Assembly: GCA_002683135.1 (NCBI GenBank)
Contig: NYSS01000033.1
Coordinates: forward strand, 19,772-83,771
DNA: 64,000 nt
From: Planctomycetota bacterium
GTDB lineage: Bacteria > Planctomycetota > GCA-002687715
Reading direction: 5' to 3'
Position 1 is the stretch's first letter; each line of letters begins with the position of its first letter. Under the pieces are notes generated by a model. That model was given only the letters and a program-made list of their open reading frames with translations. It had not been told where the DNA came from and did no database searches. The position numbers and the translations under genes were made by a program. Below are positions 9,447 through 19,511 of this stretch, piece after piece.

Positions 9447-12400
9447 ATGTCCACGGTCTGCAGACGAATCTCGGGCCAAGTCGGCCCCGTGGCGCGGACG
9501 CTCGTCATCGGCGGCGTCGCGGGCGTGGCCGTGGGTGCGTGGGATCTCTCCCTCGCGGCGGCGACCCAGGACGCGCCGGTGGCCGCGGCGGCGGCGTACA
9601 CCATGGCGGTGACGACCCTCGCCGGGCTCGGAATCTCGGTCGGCGTGGCCTTGCTGCTGGTCCTCGGCCGCGCGGTCTTCGGGGCTGGGAGCCCGCGCAT
9701 GGCGGTCGTCCCGGTCGGGCTCGCCGCCGGCGTGATCGCGGCCCTGGTCAATCGGGGGCTGTTCGCAGGACCTGGGATCAGCGAAGCGTCGTGGGCCCCT
9801 GTCGTGGAGGCGGTGTTCGGGCCCTTGCTGGGCGTTGTCGCGACAGCGTTGATCCTGTGGGTCGGGGCATGCGCATCCTGGTCAGCGCGTCGTCGGTTGT
9901 TGTTGGCGATCGCCTGCGTCTTGGGGTTCCTTCTCTTCGGCCTGGCGAACCTGGGCTACGGGTCGTTCGGGCGCTTCAACGCGTATCCGTCCCTCAAGAT
10001 CGAGTTCACCCTGTTGACGTGGATTTCGGCGTTCGGCGCGCTCGGGCTCTCGTGGGGTGCGCGTCCGGCGCGGCCACGGCGCGACGCGCTGCTCGCCGCC
10101 GGTTTGATCCTCGTGTCCGGGGGGGTGGGCGTCGTCCAGCGCGGCGCAGTTGGGATTCACCGTGTCCGAGCCCAGATCGCCAACTTGCCCATGCCGGCAG
10201 CCAGGCAGCAGATGCATGTGGTGGAGTCGGTCCTCCTCGAATGGGCCCGTGACCTCCCCGAGATCCCCGTCGAAGCCATGGAGGTCCCGGGGTTCGAGGC
10301 GGGCAGTGATCGCACGGACATCGCCACGCTGCTCGACGCCCAGATCCCGAACCGGAGACAGATGAACGTCCTGTGGATCGCGGTCGATGCGCTGCGCCAG
10401 GATCGCCTTGGTTGCTATGGCTATGCTCGCCGTACGACTCCGCGTATCGACGCATTCGCGCAGGACGCGGTGAAATTCAGCCGGGCGTTGACGCCGACCC
10501 CGGCGAGCGCGATGGCGTACTCGTCGACCCTGAGCGGCGTGCCTAGCAGGGTCACGCCATCCTATGTCCACGTGCATGGTGTCGATGCTCCGGTCCCCGA
10601 TGACTTCCCGCTGGCCTCGGTGCTGGCGGCATCCGGACGCCAGACGATGGGCGTGACCGCGTTCTTCAAGTCAACTCAGCTGCGACCGGAGTTCGTGTCC
10701 ATGGGGCGCGGGTTCGAGCGGTTCAACAGCGACGGGCACATCAAGACGCTGGACGCGCGGGAGGTCACCGACCGCGTCGTTGCGTTGCTGGCACAGCGGC
10801 GGGCGCGCGACCCGTTCTTCATCTTCGCGCACTACCTGGACCCCCACGCTCCCTATCAGTTCAAGTCGGGGCACGACTTCGGCGCTCGCCCGGTCGACGC
10901 TTACGACTCGGAGATCGCGTTCGCAGACTCGGAGATCGGGCGCCTGCTGGACAAGTTGGAAGAGCTGGGTCTCTCAGACCAGACCATCGTCTGTTTCTTC
11001 TCCGACCACGGGGAGAGTTTCGGCGAGCACAACAACTGGAGGCATGGCGGGAGCCTCTACCAGCATCAGGTCGCGGTCCCGCTCTTGATCCGGGTCCCCG
11101 GTCTCCCGGCTAGGACGGTCTCCGAATGGGTGACGCTGGCGGATCTCTGCCCGACGACCTTGTCCCTGCTGGAGGTCCCCGATCCCCATCGGCGCCTCGG
11201 TCGCGATCTCGCGCCGTTGATGATCGGCGCCGACGACGGCTGGGTCGACTTCGCGTACGTGGACCGTCCGCATGCGCCCCGTCGAGGTCCGGCATCGCGC
11301 GAGCGTGGCGTCTGGTCCGGTGATCAGAAGCTCGTGTGGAATGTGGAGGCCAATACCTACCAGGTGTTCGATCTCGTTCAGGACCCGGGGGAGACGAGCA
11401 ACCTGTTCGACCCCGCCGACCCAAGTCAGCGGCGGCTCCTGGGGCTGATGGGCGCGTTTGATCGTCGCATCGCCGGGTTCTGGGGCGAGCCTGACGGGCC
11501 ACGGGACGACGCGGCCACGGCGTTCGCGGCGGCCGTGGGTCAACTGGAGTCAGCGACCGCCGACACGGCGGACGCTGCCATCGCCGCCCTGTTCGAGGTA
11601 TTCGCGGCCCATCGGCTGACCCTCGAGACCCGAGAGCAGGTGCGGGCAGAGGACCGGGACCGACTGCGCAAGCTCGCTGAAGGGGCGCTCGGCGCGCGCA
11701 GGATTCGCGCGGTCTACCGGGACCAGGTCGCGTCGGTCCTGCTGTTCTGCGACGACGCGCGCTCGATGGAGAGGCTGGTCGCGTACCAGGAGGAGACCAG
11801 GAACGTGGCGCTGGCGGCGCAGATCTCCCAGTATCGAAGGCGTCATGGGAGACCGGGTGTCGCGACATGGATGGCAGGGGCTCTGGAGCGGACGGCGTGG
11901 GATCGCAGGCTGTGGCCTGCGTACGCGTTGGCGACGGTTGGCGACGAATCGGGCGTTCCGCTCCTGCGGGCATGTCTGCGTTCGCCAGAGTTGAACGACG
12001 TCCTCGTCGCCGCGGACGGGCTCGGTGCCCTTGGCAAGCGCGACGTCTTGTTGCACGCGTTGCTCGCGCAGGATCGATTCTGGCGTAGCGAGCGGGCGCT
12101 CGCGCCTCTCGTCGATGCGGCGGGTGCGGACCGAACGAGCACCGGTACGGCGTTCCTGATCCACGTAGCCAGCTCCGTGACCGGCGCCGCGGCCAGACGG
12201 GCGCAGGCGTATCTGGAGGCACGCCTTGATGGTGCGGCGATCGCGAGATCTGGCGAGGTTTACCTGGCCGCGTTCGGCGCCAAGGAGGCGCTGCTTTACG
12301 GTCAGCACCGTGACGCGCTGACGGCGCTGCGGGGGGTGAGCGCTAAGGACGATGCATTGCTCGGTCCTCTGTGGCTCCTCAAGCTCCATGCGGCGCTCGG

Positions 12401-12896
12401 TGCTGGCGACGATGCCGCGTTTGACGACGCGGCCGCCCGACTCGCGGCGGCGTGTCCGGGAGACCCGACGATTCAGCGGTTGGCGCGTCGGGTGCGTGGC
12501 CCGGATGGCCCGTTCGTCGGAGAAGCCAAGGCCCTGCGAATCAAGGCGGAGCTCGTTGAGCTCTCCGCTGACGAGAAGCCACAACCCGGCGGGGTGATCC
12601 TGATCCAGGTCGACGTGACGAACGAAGGAGACCGCGTCCTGATCGGTGGACCAGTGAGGGGTAGCCTGCGCTTCGGCTTGGTGGAGCGGGTCGGGAAGCG
12701 GATGGGTCAATCGCAGCACATGTTCGATCTGCCGATGAGCGGGATCGCGCCGGGTGAGACCGTGCGGGTTTCGGCGGTCGGTCGACTCCCGAACCGGGAG
12801 GGCAGCCACGACATCAGCCTGGTGATCCGCCGTGCCGGGGTGCCGGGACCATCAGTGGAGTTGGTTAGGTTGCCTACGGTGGTCGTCGATCCCTGA
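9447..12896 (+). CDS. Integral-membrane alkaline-phosphatase-superfamily/sulfatase-like protein with C-terminal helical-repeat region
   Basis: Multiple N-terminal TM segments; MNVLWIAVDALRQDRLGCYGYARRTTPRIDAFA; FFSDHGESFGEHNNWRHG; HEAT-like helical repeats after about residue 800. A TTG at 9408 is an alternative start. Confidence 0.88.
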   Translation: MSTVCRRISGQVGPVARTLVIGGVAGVAVGAWDLSLAAATQDAPVAAAAAYTMAVTTLAGLGISVGVALLLVLGRAVFGAGSPRMAVVPVGLAAGVIAALVNRGLFAGPGISEASWAPVVEAVFGPLLGVVATALILWVGACASWSARRRLLLAIACVLGFLLFGLANLGYGSFGRFNAYPSLKIEFTLLTWISAFGALGLSWGARPARPRRDALLAAGLILVSGGVGVVQRGAVGIHRVRAQIANLPMPAARQQMHVVESVLLEWARDLPEIPVEAMEVPGFEAGSDRTDIATLLDAQIPNRRQMNVLWIAVDALRQDRLGCYGYARRTTPRIDAFAQDAVKFSRALTPTPASAMAYSSTLSGVPSRVTPSYVHVHGVDAPVPDDFPLASVLAASGRQTMGVTAFFKSTQLRPEFVSMGRGFERFNSDGHIKTLDAREVTDRVVALLAQRRARDPFFIFAHYLDPHAPYQFKSGHDFGARPVDAYDSEIAFADSEIGRLLDKLEELGLSDQTIVCFFSDHGESFGEHNNWRHGGSLYQHQVAVPLLIRVPGLPARTVSEWVTLADLCPTTLSLLEVPDPHRRLGRDLAPLMIGADDGWVDFAYVDRPHAPRRGPASRERGVWSGDQKLVWNVEANTYQVFDLVQDPGETSNLFDPADPSQRRLLGLMGAFDRRIAGFWGEPDGPRDDAATAFAAAVGQLESATADTADAAIAALFEVFAAHRLTLETREQVRAEDRDRLRKLAEGALGARRIRAVYRDQVASVLLFCDDARSMERLVAYQEETRNVALAAQISQYRRRHGRPGVATWMAGALERTAWDRRLWPAYALATVGDESGVPLLRACLRSPELNDVLVAADGLGALGKRDVLLHALLAQDRFWRSERALAPLVDAAGADRTSTGTAFLIHVASSVTGAAARRAQAYLEARLDGAAIARSGEVYLAAFGAKEALLYGQHRDALTALRGVSAKDDALLGPLWLLKLHAALGAGDDAAFDDAAARLAAACPGDPTIQRLARRVRGPDGPFVGEAKALRIKAELVELSADEKPQPGGVILIQVDVTNEGDRVLIGGPVRGSLRFGLVERVGKRMGQSQHMFDLPMSGIAPGETVRVSAVGRLPNREGSHDISLVIRRAGVPGPSVELVRLPTVVVDP

Positions 12897-12927
12897 CCTG
12901 CGTACCATGCGCGCCGGAGTCAAGACT

Positions 12928-13209
12928 ATGAGTGAGCCAGGCGTCTTTCATCCAGGGCACGACGAGCTGCACGGCCAGACGGTCGTCCTGTTCACCACGG
13001 GGCCACGTACTTTCATCGGGCGGTGGGACGAGGACACCGGGGAGATGATCCGTATGGTCGGCGTCTGCATGCACGAGGACGGCGCGAGTGACCTCGGGCG
13101 CGACGCGTGGGTGGAGCAGACCAAGAAGTTCGGTATCCCGATCGAACACCAGACGATCACCGTCCCCAAGGGGGAGGTGGACCGGGTGGTCAAGCTCCGC
13201 GAGGTATAG
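12928..13209 (+). CDS. Conserved hypothetical small protein
   Basis: MSEPGVFHPGHDELHGQTVVLFTTGPRTFIGRWDEDTGEMIRMVGVCMHEDG...; compact ORF between two well-supported genes. ATG 12907 is an alternative start. Confidence 0.7.
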   Translation: MSEPGVFHPGHDELHGQTVVLFTTGPRTFIGRWDEDTGEMIRMVGVCMHEDGASDLGRDAWVEQTKKFGIPIEHQTITVPKGEVDRVVKLREV

Positions 13210-13216
13210 GAGCCGG

Positions 13217-14584
13217 TCAGCTGCCCGTTGCTGGTAGGCAGTGGACGACCCGCCTGGCCAGCTCCGCGAGGCCAGGGTCTCTCGCTCCCATGATGAGCAC
13301 GAGGTCACCAGGACGGGCGAGGTCGCTGACGAGTTGCGGCCACGCGTCGCGGTCCGCGAGGTAGGTCGCGTCGACGCCGGCGGCGCGGAGATCGTCAGCC
13401 AGGTCCCGGCTCGAGATGTCACGGGAGGCGGTTCCGCCGGCGTAGTGAATCTCGCTGATCCATATCCGGTCGTCGGGGCCGAGGACGGCGGGAACGGTCT
13501 GCCCCAACTCCTCGCGCATGAACCGGGCGGGAGCGAACCCGTGCGGCTGGAACACCGCGAGGACGCGATCCGAGCGGGAGCGGGCGGCGCGCAGGGTGGC
13601 TGCGATCTTCGTCGGGTTGTGAGCGAAGTCGTCGACCACCGTGACCCCGCCTCGTTCACCGACGACCTCGAAGCGTCGCGCGACCCCTCGGAAGCCCTCG
13701 ATGGCGCGGGCAGCGGATGCGACGTCCACATCCATGGTCAGTCCAACGGCGATCGCCGCCAACGCGTTGCTCGCGTTGTGCGCGCCGGGGAGCGGGACCC
13801 GTACGGTCGTGCCGCCGACGCTGAACTGAGATCCGGGGCCGTCCGCGGTGAGATCGGTCCCGCGGATCTCGGCGTCCGGACCGAATCCGAAGGTGAGCGC
13901 CCCGTCCCGCAGGGGAGCGAGCTCGCTGTCGTCGGCGACGACGGCGCGTTGGCGCGTTTGACGGGTGAACGTGCGGAACTGTTCCATGACCCGCTCCGGC
14001 TCCATGTGGTCGCGATGGAGGTTGAGGACCACGCCCACGAGAGGAGAGTGCTTGATGAGCGTCCCGTCGCTCTCATCGGCTTCGGCTACCAGCGGCCCTG
14101 CGCCGCGCCACGCGTTGCCTCGCAGGCCTCGGGCGCGCAGCGATATCAGATCTCCTCCAGTCACCAGGCCGGGGTCGCGGCCGGCTTCGTCGAGGATGGT
14201 GAAGGCCATACCCGTGACCGTGGACTTGCCGCTGGTGCCGGCTATGGCGACGGACGGGCCAGCGCCGAGCAGTCCTGCCAGGACATCCGCGCGGTGAACG
14301 ATGGGGATGCCCAGATCCCGCGCCTCGGCGAGGTCCGGGATCGCGGCCTCGATCGCTGTGGACGCGACGACCTGGGCTGCCCCTGCGACGCCGCTGCCGT
14401 CCTGGGGGTGGAGGGTGACGCCGATGGCCGAGAGCCGGCCGCGTTCGTCGTCGATAGCGCCTTCGTCGAGGGCACGATCACTGCCCGAGGTGGGCAAGCC
14501 GCCGAGCGCCCGGTGTTGCGCCAGGGCGCTCATCCCCGTGCCCGCGATCCCCACGAAGTGAATACGTTGCGTGTCTTCGTCCAC
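13217..14584 (-). CDS. Mur ligase family protein (MurC/Mpl-like UDP-N-acetylmuramate ligase)
   Basis: RIHFVGIAGTGMSALAQ, VAIAGTSGKSTVTGM (ATP loop), EADESDGTL, HRDHMEPERVMEQF, VVDDFAHNPTKIAATL. Confidence 0.9.
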   Translation of the reverse strand: MDEDTQRIHFVGIAGTGMSALAQHRALGGLPTSGSDRALDEGAIDDERGRLSAIGVTLHPQDGSGVAGAAQVVASTAIEAAIPDLAEARDLGIPIVHRADVLAGLLGAGPSVAIAGTSGKSTVTGMAFTILDEAGRDPGLVTGGDLISLRARGLRGNAWRGAGPLVAEADESDGTLIKHSPLVGVVLNLHRDHMEPERVMEQFRTFTRQTRQRAVVADDSELAPLRDGALTFGFGPDAEIRGTDLTADGPGSQFSVGGTTVRVPLPGAHNASNALAAIAVGLTMDVDVASAARAIEGFRGVARRFEVVGERGGVTVVDDFAHNPTKIAATLRAARSRSDRVLAVFQPHGFAPARFMREELGQTVPAVLGPDDRIWISEIHYAGGTASRDISSRDLADDLRAAGVDATYLADRDAWPQLVSDLARPGDLVLIMGARDPGLAELARRVVHCLPATGS

Positions 14585-14687
14585 GACCGCCCGTGTGCAT
14601 TGTCCGACCGCCAGGTCTCCGCTCCTGCGCGAAACATGCTAACAGAGGAGTCGAAGCTGACGCGGATTGGCCGGAGAGTTCGTCGGA

Positions 14688-15326
14688 ATGAGACCTGAAG
14701 AATTTGTCATGCGGTATCGCGAGGCCCGCGCCTCGGCGATCCTCAGAACCAACGTCGCGGATGCGGTCGCCCCGGCGATGGAGGCGGCCATTCGTGCGGG
14801 CTTTCGCGTCATCGAGTTCACGCTCAACACGCCGAATGCCCTGCAGCACATCGAGGAGTTCTCCGCGCGCGAGTCCCTGGTCGTCGGCGCCGGGACGGTC
14901 CTGACGGCTGCGGATGCTCGCACGGCCGTGGACGCCGGTGCGCGGTTCATCGTCTCGCCGGTGGTGGATGAGGCGGTGATCGAGGAGGCCGCGAAGCTCG
15001 GCGTCGCGGCTATGCCAGGGACGCACACGCCGACCGAGATGCAGCGTGCCTGGGCGGCGGGGGCGCAGCTCCAGAAGCTGTTCCCGGGGCCAGCGGGGGG
15101 CGCCTCGTACGTCAAGGCGTGCCTGGGCCCGCTGCCGCACCTCAAGATCGTCCCGACCAGCGGGGTCGACGCGGACAACGCCGCGGATTTTCTCGAAGCC
15201 GGCGCCTGGGCGATTGGCTTCGTGGCTCCGTTGTTTGCGCCGGAGGACATGGCTGAGGGTCGGTTCGACCGTATAGAGGAACGCGCGCGTCGATTGCTCG
15301 GCGCGGTGGACCGAACCGGAGCGTGA
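14688..15326 (+). CDS. eda: Bifunctional 4-hydroxy-2-oxoglutarate aldolase / KDPG aldolase family
   Basis: IRAGFRVIEFTLNTPNAL, VVGAGTVLTAADARTAVDAGARFIVSPVVD, LFPGPAGGASYVKACLGPLPHLKIVPTSGVDADN (Lys active-site region). Confidence 0.88.
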   Translation: MRPEEFVMRYREARASAILRTNVADAVAPAMEAAIRAGFRVIEFTLNTPNALQHIEEFSARESLVVGAGTVLTAADARTAVDAGARFIVSPVVDEAVIEEAAKLGVAAMPGTHTPTEMQRAWAAGAQLQKLFPGPAGGASYVKACLGPLPHLKIVPTSGVDADNAADFLEAGAWAIGFVAPLFAPEDMAEGRFDRIEERARRLLGAVDRTGA

Positions 15327-16297
15327 CCCTGTTCAGATCGATCGAAGCATTCGTCGGTGACATGGAAGAGGAGGCGTGCCGCACGCGCGCGCTGCTCGGA
15401 CGCCTGACCGACGAGTCCCTGGGCACCCGCGTCGCCCCAGGATTGAAGGGGCTGGGGGAGATGGCGTGGCACCTGGCCCAGAGCCTCGGCAGCATCGGCT
15501 CCCAGCTGGGCCTCCTTGTCGATGCTCCGCTCCGCGATGCTCCGCCGCCGGCGCACGGACCGCTCATCTGCGACGCTTACGATCGGGCGGTCAACAGCCT
15601 TTGCCAGGCGGTCCTCGAGTGGGATGACGGGGCCCTGATCGAGGTGGTGGATGTCTACGGTGAGCGCTGGACGCGGGGCCATGCGCTGCGCGTCATGCTC
15701 GACCACGAGATCCACCATCGCGGTGAGTGCGTGGTGCTCATGCGCCAGGCCGGGCTCGAGCCGCCGGCGCTCTACGGTCCGGTGTTGGAGACCGTGCCTG
15801 ACCCCTTCGACGCCAACGAGCCCGCGTCGGTCGAGCGCTTAGAGCGGCGGATCGTGGTCGCGTGGCGGATAGAGAACGTGATCTGGTGGGCGATCCTGAC
15901 CGTCGGCGCGGTCGCCGCGGAGTGGTTCTGGCTGCCCGAGTTGGAGTGGTGGCCGCTGGCCCCGTGGTGGAGCGCCGCGCTGATCTCATCGGCGATGCTG
16001 TGTCTCGCGATTGTGTGGCCTTCCCTCGCCTATGCGGCGTGGAGTTATAGCGTGCGCAGGCACGACGTCATGCTCTCGTACGGTGTCTTGTTTCGTGTGC
16101 GTCGCAGTCTCCCGCGTCCGCGCATTCAGCACGTCGACGTGAGGTCTGGGCCCCTCGATCGAGCTTTTGGGATCGTCAAGTGCACCTTGTACACGGCGGG
16201 TACGGGCGAAGCGGACGCCTCTATTCCCGGTCTCGTTCCCGAGGTCGCGGAGGCGTTGCGCGAGCGCCTCCTTGCGCAGGGGCCGATGGGTGGATGA
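15323..16297 (+). CDS. Fusion protein: N-terminal DinB-like domain + C-terminal bacterial PH (bPH2/YdbS-like) membrane domain
   Basis: DinB-like MAWHLAQSLG...MLDHEIHHRGECVVLMRQAG, then TM pair and bPH2 SVRRHDVMLSYGVLFRVRRSLPRPRIQHVDVRSGPLDRAFGIVKCTLYTAGTGEADASIPGL. GTG start overlaps the stop of the upstream gene. Confidence 0.88.
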   Translation: MTLFRSIEAFVGDMEEEACRTRALLGRLTDESLGTRVAPGLKGLGEMAWHLAQSLGSIGSQLGLLVDAPLRDAPPPAHGPLICDAYDRAVNSLCQAVLEWDDGALIEVVDVYGERWTRGHALRVMLDHEIHHRGECVVLMRQAGLEPPALYGPVLETVPDPFDANEPASVERLERRIVVAWRIENVIWWAILTVGAVAAEWFWLPELEWWPLAPWWSAALISSAMLCLAIVWPSLAYAAWSYSVRRHDVMLSYGVLFRVRRSLPRPRIQHVDVRSGPLDRAFGIVKCTLYTAGTGEADASIPGLVPEVAEALRERLLAQGPMGG

Positions 16298-17780
16298 AGT
16301 CGATCGGGATTCGCGCGACGCCCCCCGTCTCGACCGCCTGCACGGCGCGACGCTGCTCGTCGAGGTGGTGCGCTTCGCGAAGAGCTGGGCTATCCCGTTG
16401 GTCTTGCTCCTGTTCGTGGCGGGGCGTGAGCAGGGCGCGCCGTGGTGGCTGTGGCTTGGTCTCTTCGGAGCCGGGTCGTCATTCCTCGCTACCGCGATTC
16501 GATTCTTCACGCTCAGGTACGGCGTCGTCGGTGATCGCCTGATCATCCGTTCGGGCATTGTTTTTCGTCAGAATCGCACGATCCCGGTCGATCGCATTCA
16601 GAACCTGCATCTCAAGAGCGGGGTCGTCCACCGCGCGTTCGGTGTGGTCGACGTGCGCGTCGAGACCGCTGGGACCGGTGAGGCGGAGGCCCAGCTCTCC
16701 GTCATCAAGGCCGCTCGGGCGGAGACCTTCCGAGGCCAGGTTCTCGGGGGACGCCGGGAGCCGGGTAGCCCCGGCGAGGATGACCGGGGAGAGCTCGTCC
16801 GTCGTAGCCGCCTTGGTGAACTGCTTCTGGCGGGAGCGACGGAGAACCGCATCCTCGTGCTGGTCGCGGCGCTCTGGGGGCTGTTCGAGATCGGTCAGGA
16901 CACGGGCTTCGACGTGGAGGGGATGATCAACACCGTAGGAGACCGACTGCCGGGTGGCGCGGCGGCGCCGGCGGCGGTGGTCGCGCTCGCGGTTCTCGGC
17001 CTGACGTTCTTCGGCCTCGGGTGGATAGCGTCGATCTTGTGGACCGTGGTCACTTACTACGGGTTCACCTTGCGGCGGCGGGGGCGTGATCTGCGCAAGA
17101 CCCATGGCTTGCTCACGCGGTTCGAGTCGACGATTCCGGTGGCGCGTATCCAGGCCGTGCGCCTGGAGGCGAGCTTGCCGCGGCGTGCCCTCAACGTCCT
17201 GCAGGTGCTCGCGTCGACGGCGGGTTCGAAGGCGGACGATCACCAGGGTGGGACGAGCGTGATAGCGCCGCTGCTCCAACGATCGGAGGCGGATGACTTT
17301 TGTCGCGTCGTTTATCCGGACATGCGTCTCGAGGACGTGCGCCTTGAGCGCGTTCATCCGCGGGCGCGCCGTCGCGGGTTCATCCGGTTGCTGATTCCAG
17401 GGGTCGTCCTCGCGACCGTGTTTCTCGTCCGCGGCAGCACCTGGCCGTGGGTCGCGTTGGCTTTGTGGGTGGCGTTCTCCTGGGTGCTCGCTCGTGCGCG
17501 TTACGCGATCCTCGGGTACGGCGTCTTCGACCGCTTCCTCGTCGCCCGATCCGGGGTCTGGACTCGCAAGCTGTGGATCGTCCCACAGGAGAAGCTCCAG
17601 GCGGTCCGCGTCGAACGGGGCCCGTTGCAGCGTGTCCTTGGCCTGGCGACGCTGCAGGTGAGTACGGCGGGTGGGGGGGCCCTCAGTGGGGTCCACATCG
17701 CCGACATGGGCGCGCCGGAAGCGGACGGCATGTTCGAGCAACTGTCACGGGCGGCGGCCCGTGGCGGATCAGGCGTGTGA
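16290..17780 (+). CDS. Bacterial PH domain (YdbT-like) membrane protein, three bPH2 repeats
   Basis: Three copies of the bPH2 signature (RIQNLHLKSGVVHRAFGVVDVRVETAGTGEAEA; RIQAVRLEASLPRRALNVLQVLASTAGSKAD; KLQAVRVERGPLQRVLGLATLQVSTAGGG). GTG start at 16290 overlaps the upstream gene. Confidence 0.9.
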   Translation: MDEVDRDSRDAPRLDRLHGATLLVEVVRFAKSWAIPLVLLLFVAGREQGAPWWLWLGLFGAGSSFLATAIRFFTLRYGVVGDRLIIRSGIVFRQNRTIPVDRIQNLHLKSGVVHRAFGVVDVRVETAGTGEAEAQLSVIKAARAETFRGQVLGGRREPGSPGEDDRGELVRRSRLGELLLAGATENRILVLVAALWGLFEIGQDTGFDVEGMINTVGDRLPGGAAAPAAVVALAVLGLTFFGLGWIASILWTVVTYYGFTLRRRGRDLRKTHGLLTRFESTIPVARIQAVRLEASLPRRALNVLQVLASTAGSKADDHQGGTSVIAPLLQRSEADDFCRVVYPDMRLEDVRLERVHPRARRRGFIRLLIPGVVLATVFLVRGSTWPWVALALWVAFSWVLARARYAILGYGVFDRFLVARSGVWTRKLWIVPQEKLQAVRVERGPLQRVLGLATLQVSTAGGGALSGVHIADMGAPEADGMFEQLSRAAARGGSGV

Positions 17781-17806
17781 CGGCGGCGCGATGCGGGTGA
17801 GCAGCC

Positions 17807-19444
17807 TCAGGAGTCTTCCGCGTCGAGGAGCTTCAGGCCGATCCGGCGGGCTTCTTCGGACGCCTCCATCACCTCGACGCTGACGCGGTCGCCCACCTTG
17901 ACGACGTCTCGGGGATGGGAGACGCGGAAGTCACCCATGTTGGAGACGTGGATCAGCCCCTCGAGCCCTTTCTCCAGCTCCGCGAACGCTCCGAAGCTCT
18001 CGAGTCGGACGACGGTCGCGCCACAGGTCTTGCCCGCCGCGTAGCGTTCACCCACATCCCACCATGGGTCCGGCTCCGTCTGCTTGATGCTGAGGGAGAG
18101 GCGCTGGCGTTCGGCGTCGTTGCCGATGACGATGGCGGTGACCGCCTCGCCGACGGAGAGCTTCTCCTTCGGGTGGCTGACGCGTTCGTTCCAGACCAGC
18201 TCGGAGATGTGCACCAGGCCTTCGACCTCGTCTTCGTCGATCTTCACGAACGCCCCGAACTCCTCGAGTCGGGTCACCGTCCCGCGGACGATGGTCGCGA
18301 ACGGGTATTTCTTGTCGAGGGTGGTCCAGGGGTTCTCTTCGACGCGCTTCATGGACAGCGAGAGCTTGTTCCTCTCCATGTCCAGCTGCAGGACCTCGAC
18401 CTCGACCTCGTCCCCCAACGCGACGACGTCTCCGGGCTTGCTGATGCGCTTGCCCCACTTCATCTCGGAGACGTGGACGAGCCCCTGGATGCCGGGTTCG
18501 AACTCGACGACGGCGCCGAAGTCGAGTAACCCGACGACGCGACCCGTTACCCGGTTGCCCTCGGCGTAGCTGAGCGGGGCGTGGTCCCATGGGGAAGGCC
18601 CGGCCTGCTTGAGGCCCAGTGAGATCTTCTCTGCGCCTCGATCGAACTTCAGGACGACGACCTCGACGGCCTGGTCGACCTCGAGGATGTCCGAGACCTT
18701 CTCCACGCGTCCCCATGCGAGGTCGCCCTTGTGGACGAGGCCGTCCGCGCCGCCGATGTCGACGAACGCGCCGAAGTCGGTGATGTTGGTGACGGTCCCG
18801 TGGTGTGTCTGCCCTGTGGCCAGCGTCTCGAAGAGGCTGCCCTTCTTCTTTTCGCGCTCGTTTCGCAGCACGGAGCGTCGGGAGACGACGACCTTACGAT
18901 TGTCCCGGTCGGCTTCGATGACCTGGACCGATACGTCTTTGCCGACGAGCACGGAGAGGTCTTCCACGTAACGGATGTCGCATTCACGGGCGGGCATGAA
19001 CGCGCGCATCCCTATGTCGACAACGCAGCCCCCCTTCACCGCTTCGGTGACCTTCCCCGAGAGCACGGTGCCTTCCTGGGCGCCGTCGGCCATGGACTCC
19101 CAGACCTTGTGCCTCTGCGCCTCCTTGATCGACAACTGGACCTGGCCATCCACGTTCTCGAGCGCCATGACCCAGGCCTCGACCTCGTCACCGATGGCGG
19201 GTGGCTTGGCGCCGAATTCGCTGAGGGCGATGACGCCCTCCGACTTGTAAGACAGGTCGACGACGACGGTGTCGTGGTCGACGAGCAGGACCTTGCCGTG
19301 TGCCGCCGCGTTCTCGCGCAGGGCCTGGAATGTGGGACCGGCCGAAGGCATGCCACCGGACGCCGCGTCCTGGCGCATGGCCTCTTGCAGAGCCTTCTCG
19401 ATCTCCTCGTCCGAGGGGAGGTAGTCCTTGAGGGGGTCGCTCAT
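17807..19444 (-). CDS. rpsA: 30S ribosomal protein S1 (six S1 RNA-binding domains)
   Basis: Six S1 repeats such as GTVTNITDFGAFVDIGGADGLVHKGDLAWGRV and GTVTRLEEFGAFVKIDEDEVEGLVHISELVWNERVSHP. Confidence 0.93.
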   Translation of the reverse strand: MSDPLKDYLPSDEEIEKALQEAMRQDAASGGMPSAGPTFQALRENAAAHGKVLLVDHDTVVVDLSYKSEGVIALSEFGAKPPAIGDEVEAWVMALENVDGQVQLSIKEAQRHKVWESMADGAQEGTVLSGKVTEAVKGGCVVDIGMRAFMPARECDIRYVEDLSVLVGKDVSVQVIEADRDNRKVVVSRRSVLRNEREKKKGSLFETLATGQTHHGTVTNITDFGAFVDIGGADGLVHKGDLAWGRVEKVSDILEVDQAVEVVVLKFDRGAEKISLGLKQAGPSPWDHAPLSYAEGNRVTGRVVGLLDFGAVVEFEPGIQGLVHVSEMKWGKRISKPGDVVALGDEVEVEVLQLDMERNKLSLSMKRVEENPWTTLDKKYPFATIVRGTVTRLEEFGAFVKIDEDEVEGLVHISELVWNERVSHPKEKLSVGEAVTAIVIGNDAERQRLSLSIKQTEPDPWWDVGERYAAGKTCGATVVRLESFGAFAELEKGLEGLIHVSNMGDFRVSHPRDVVKVGDRVSVEVMEASEEARRIGLKLLDAEDS

Positions 19445-19511
19445 GGTAGGGCTTTGGGATCCTGCTAAAACGGTATCCCCCGACCATCGCAGGGGTAGGG
19501 TTCATCCTCCC

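Noticed and set aside
13241-14698. 485-aa plus-strand ORF
   Set aside because: Antisense to the Mur ligase gene.
16479-17741. 420-aa minus-strand ORF
   Set aside because: Antisense to the YdbT-like gene.
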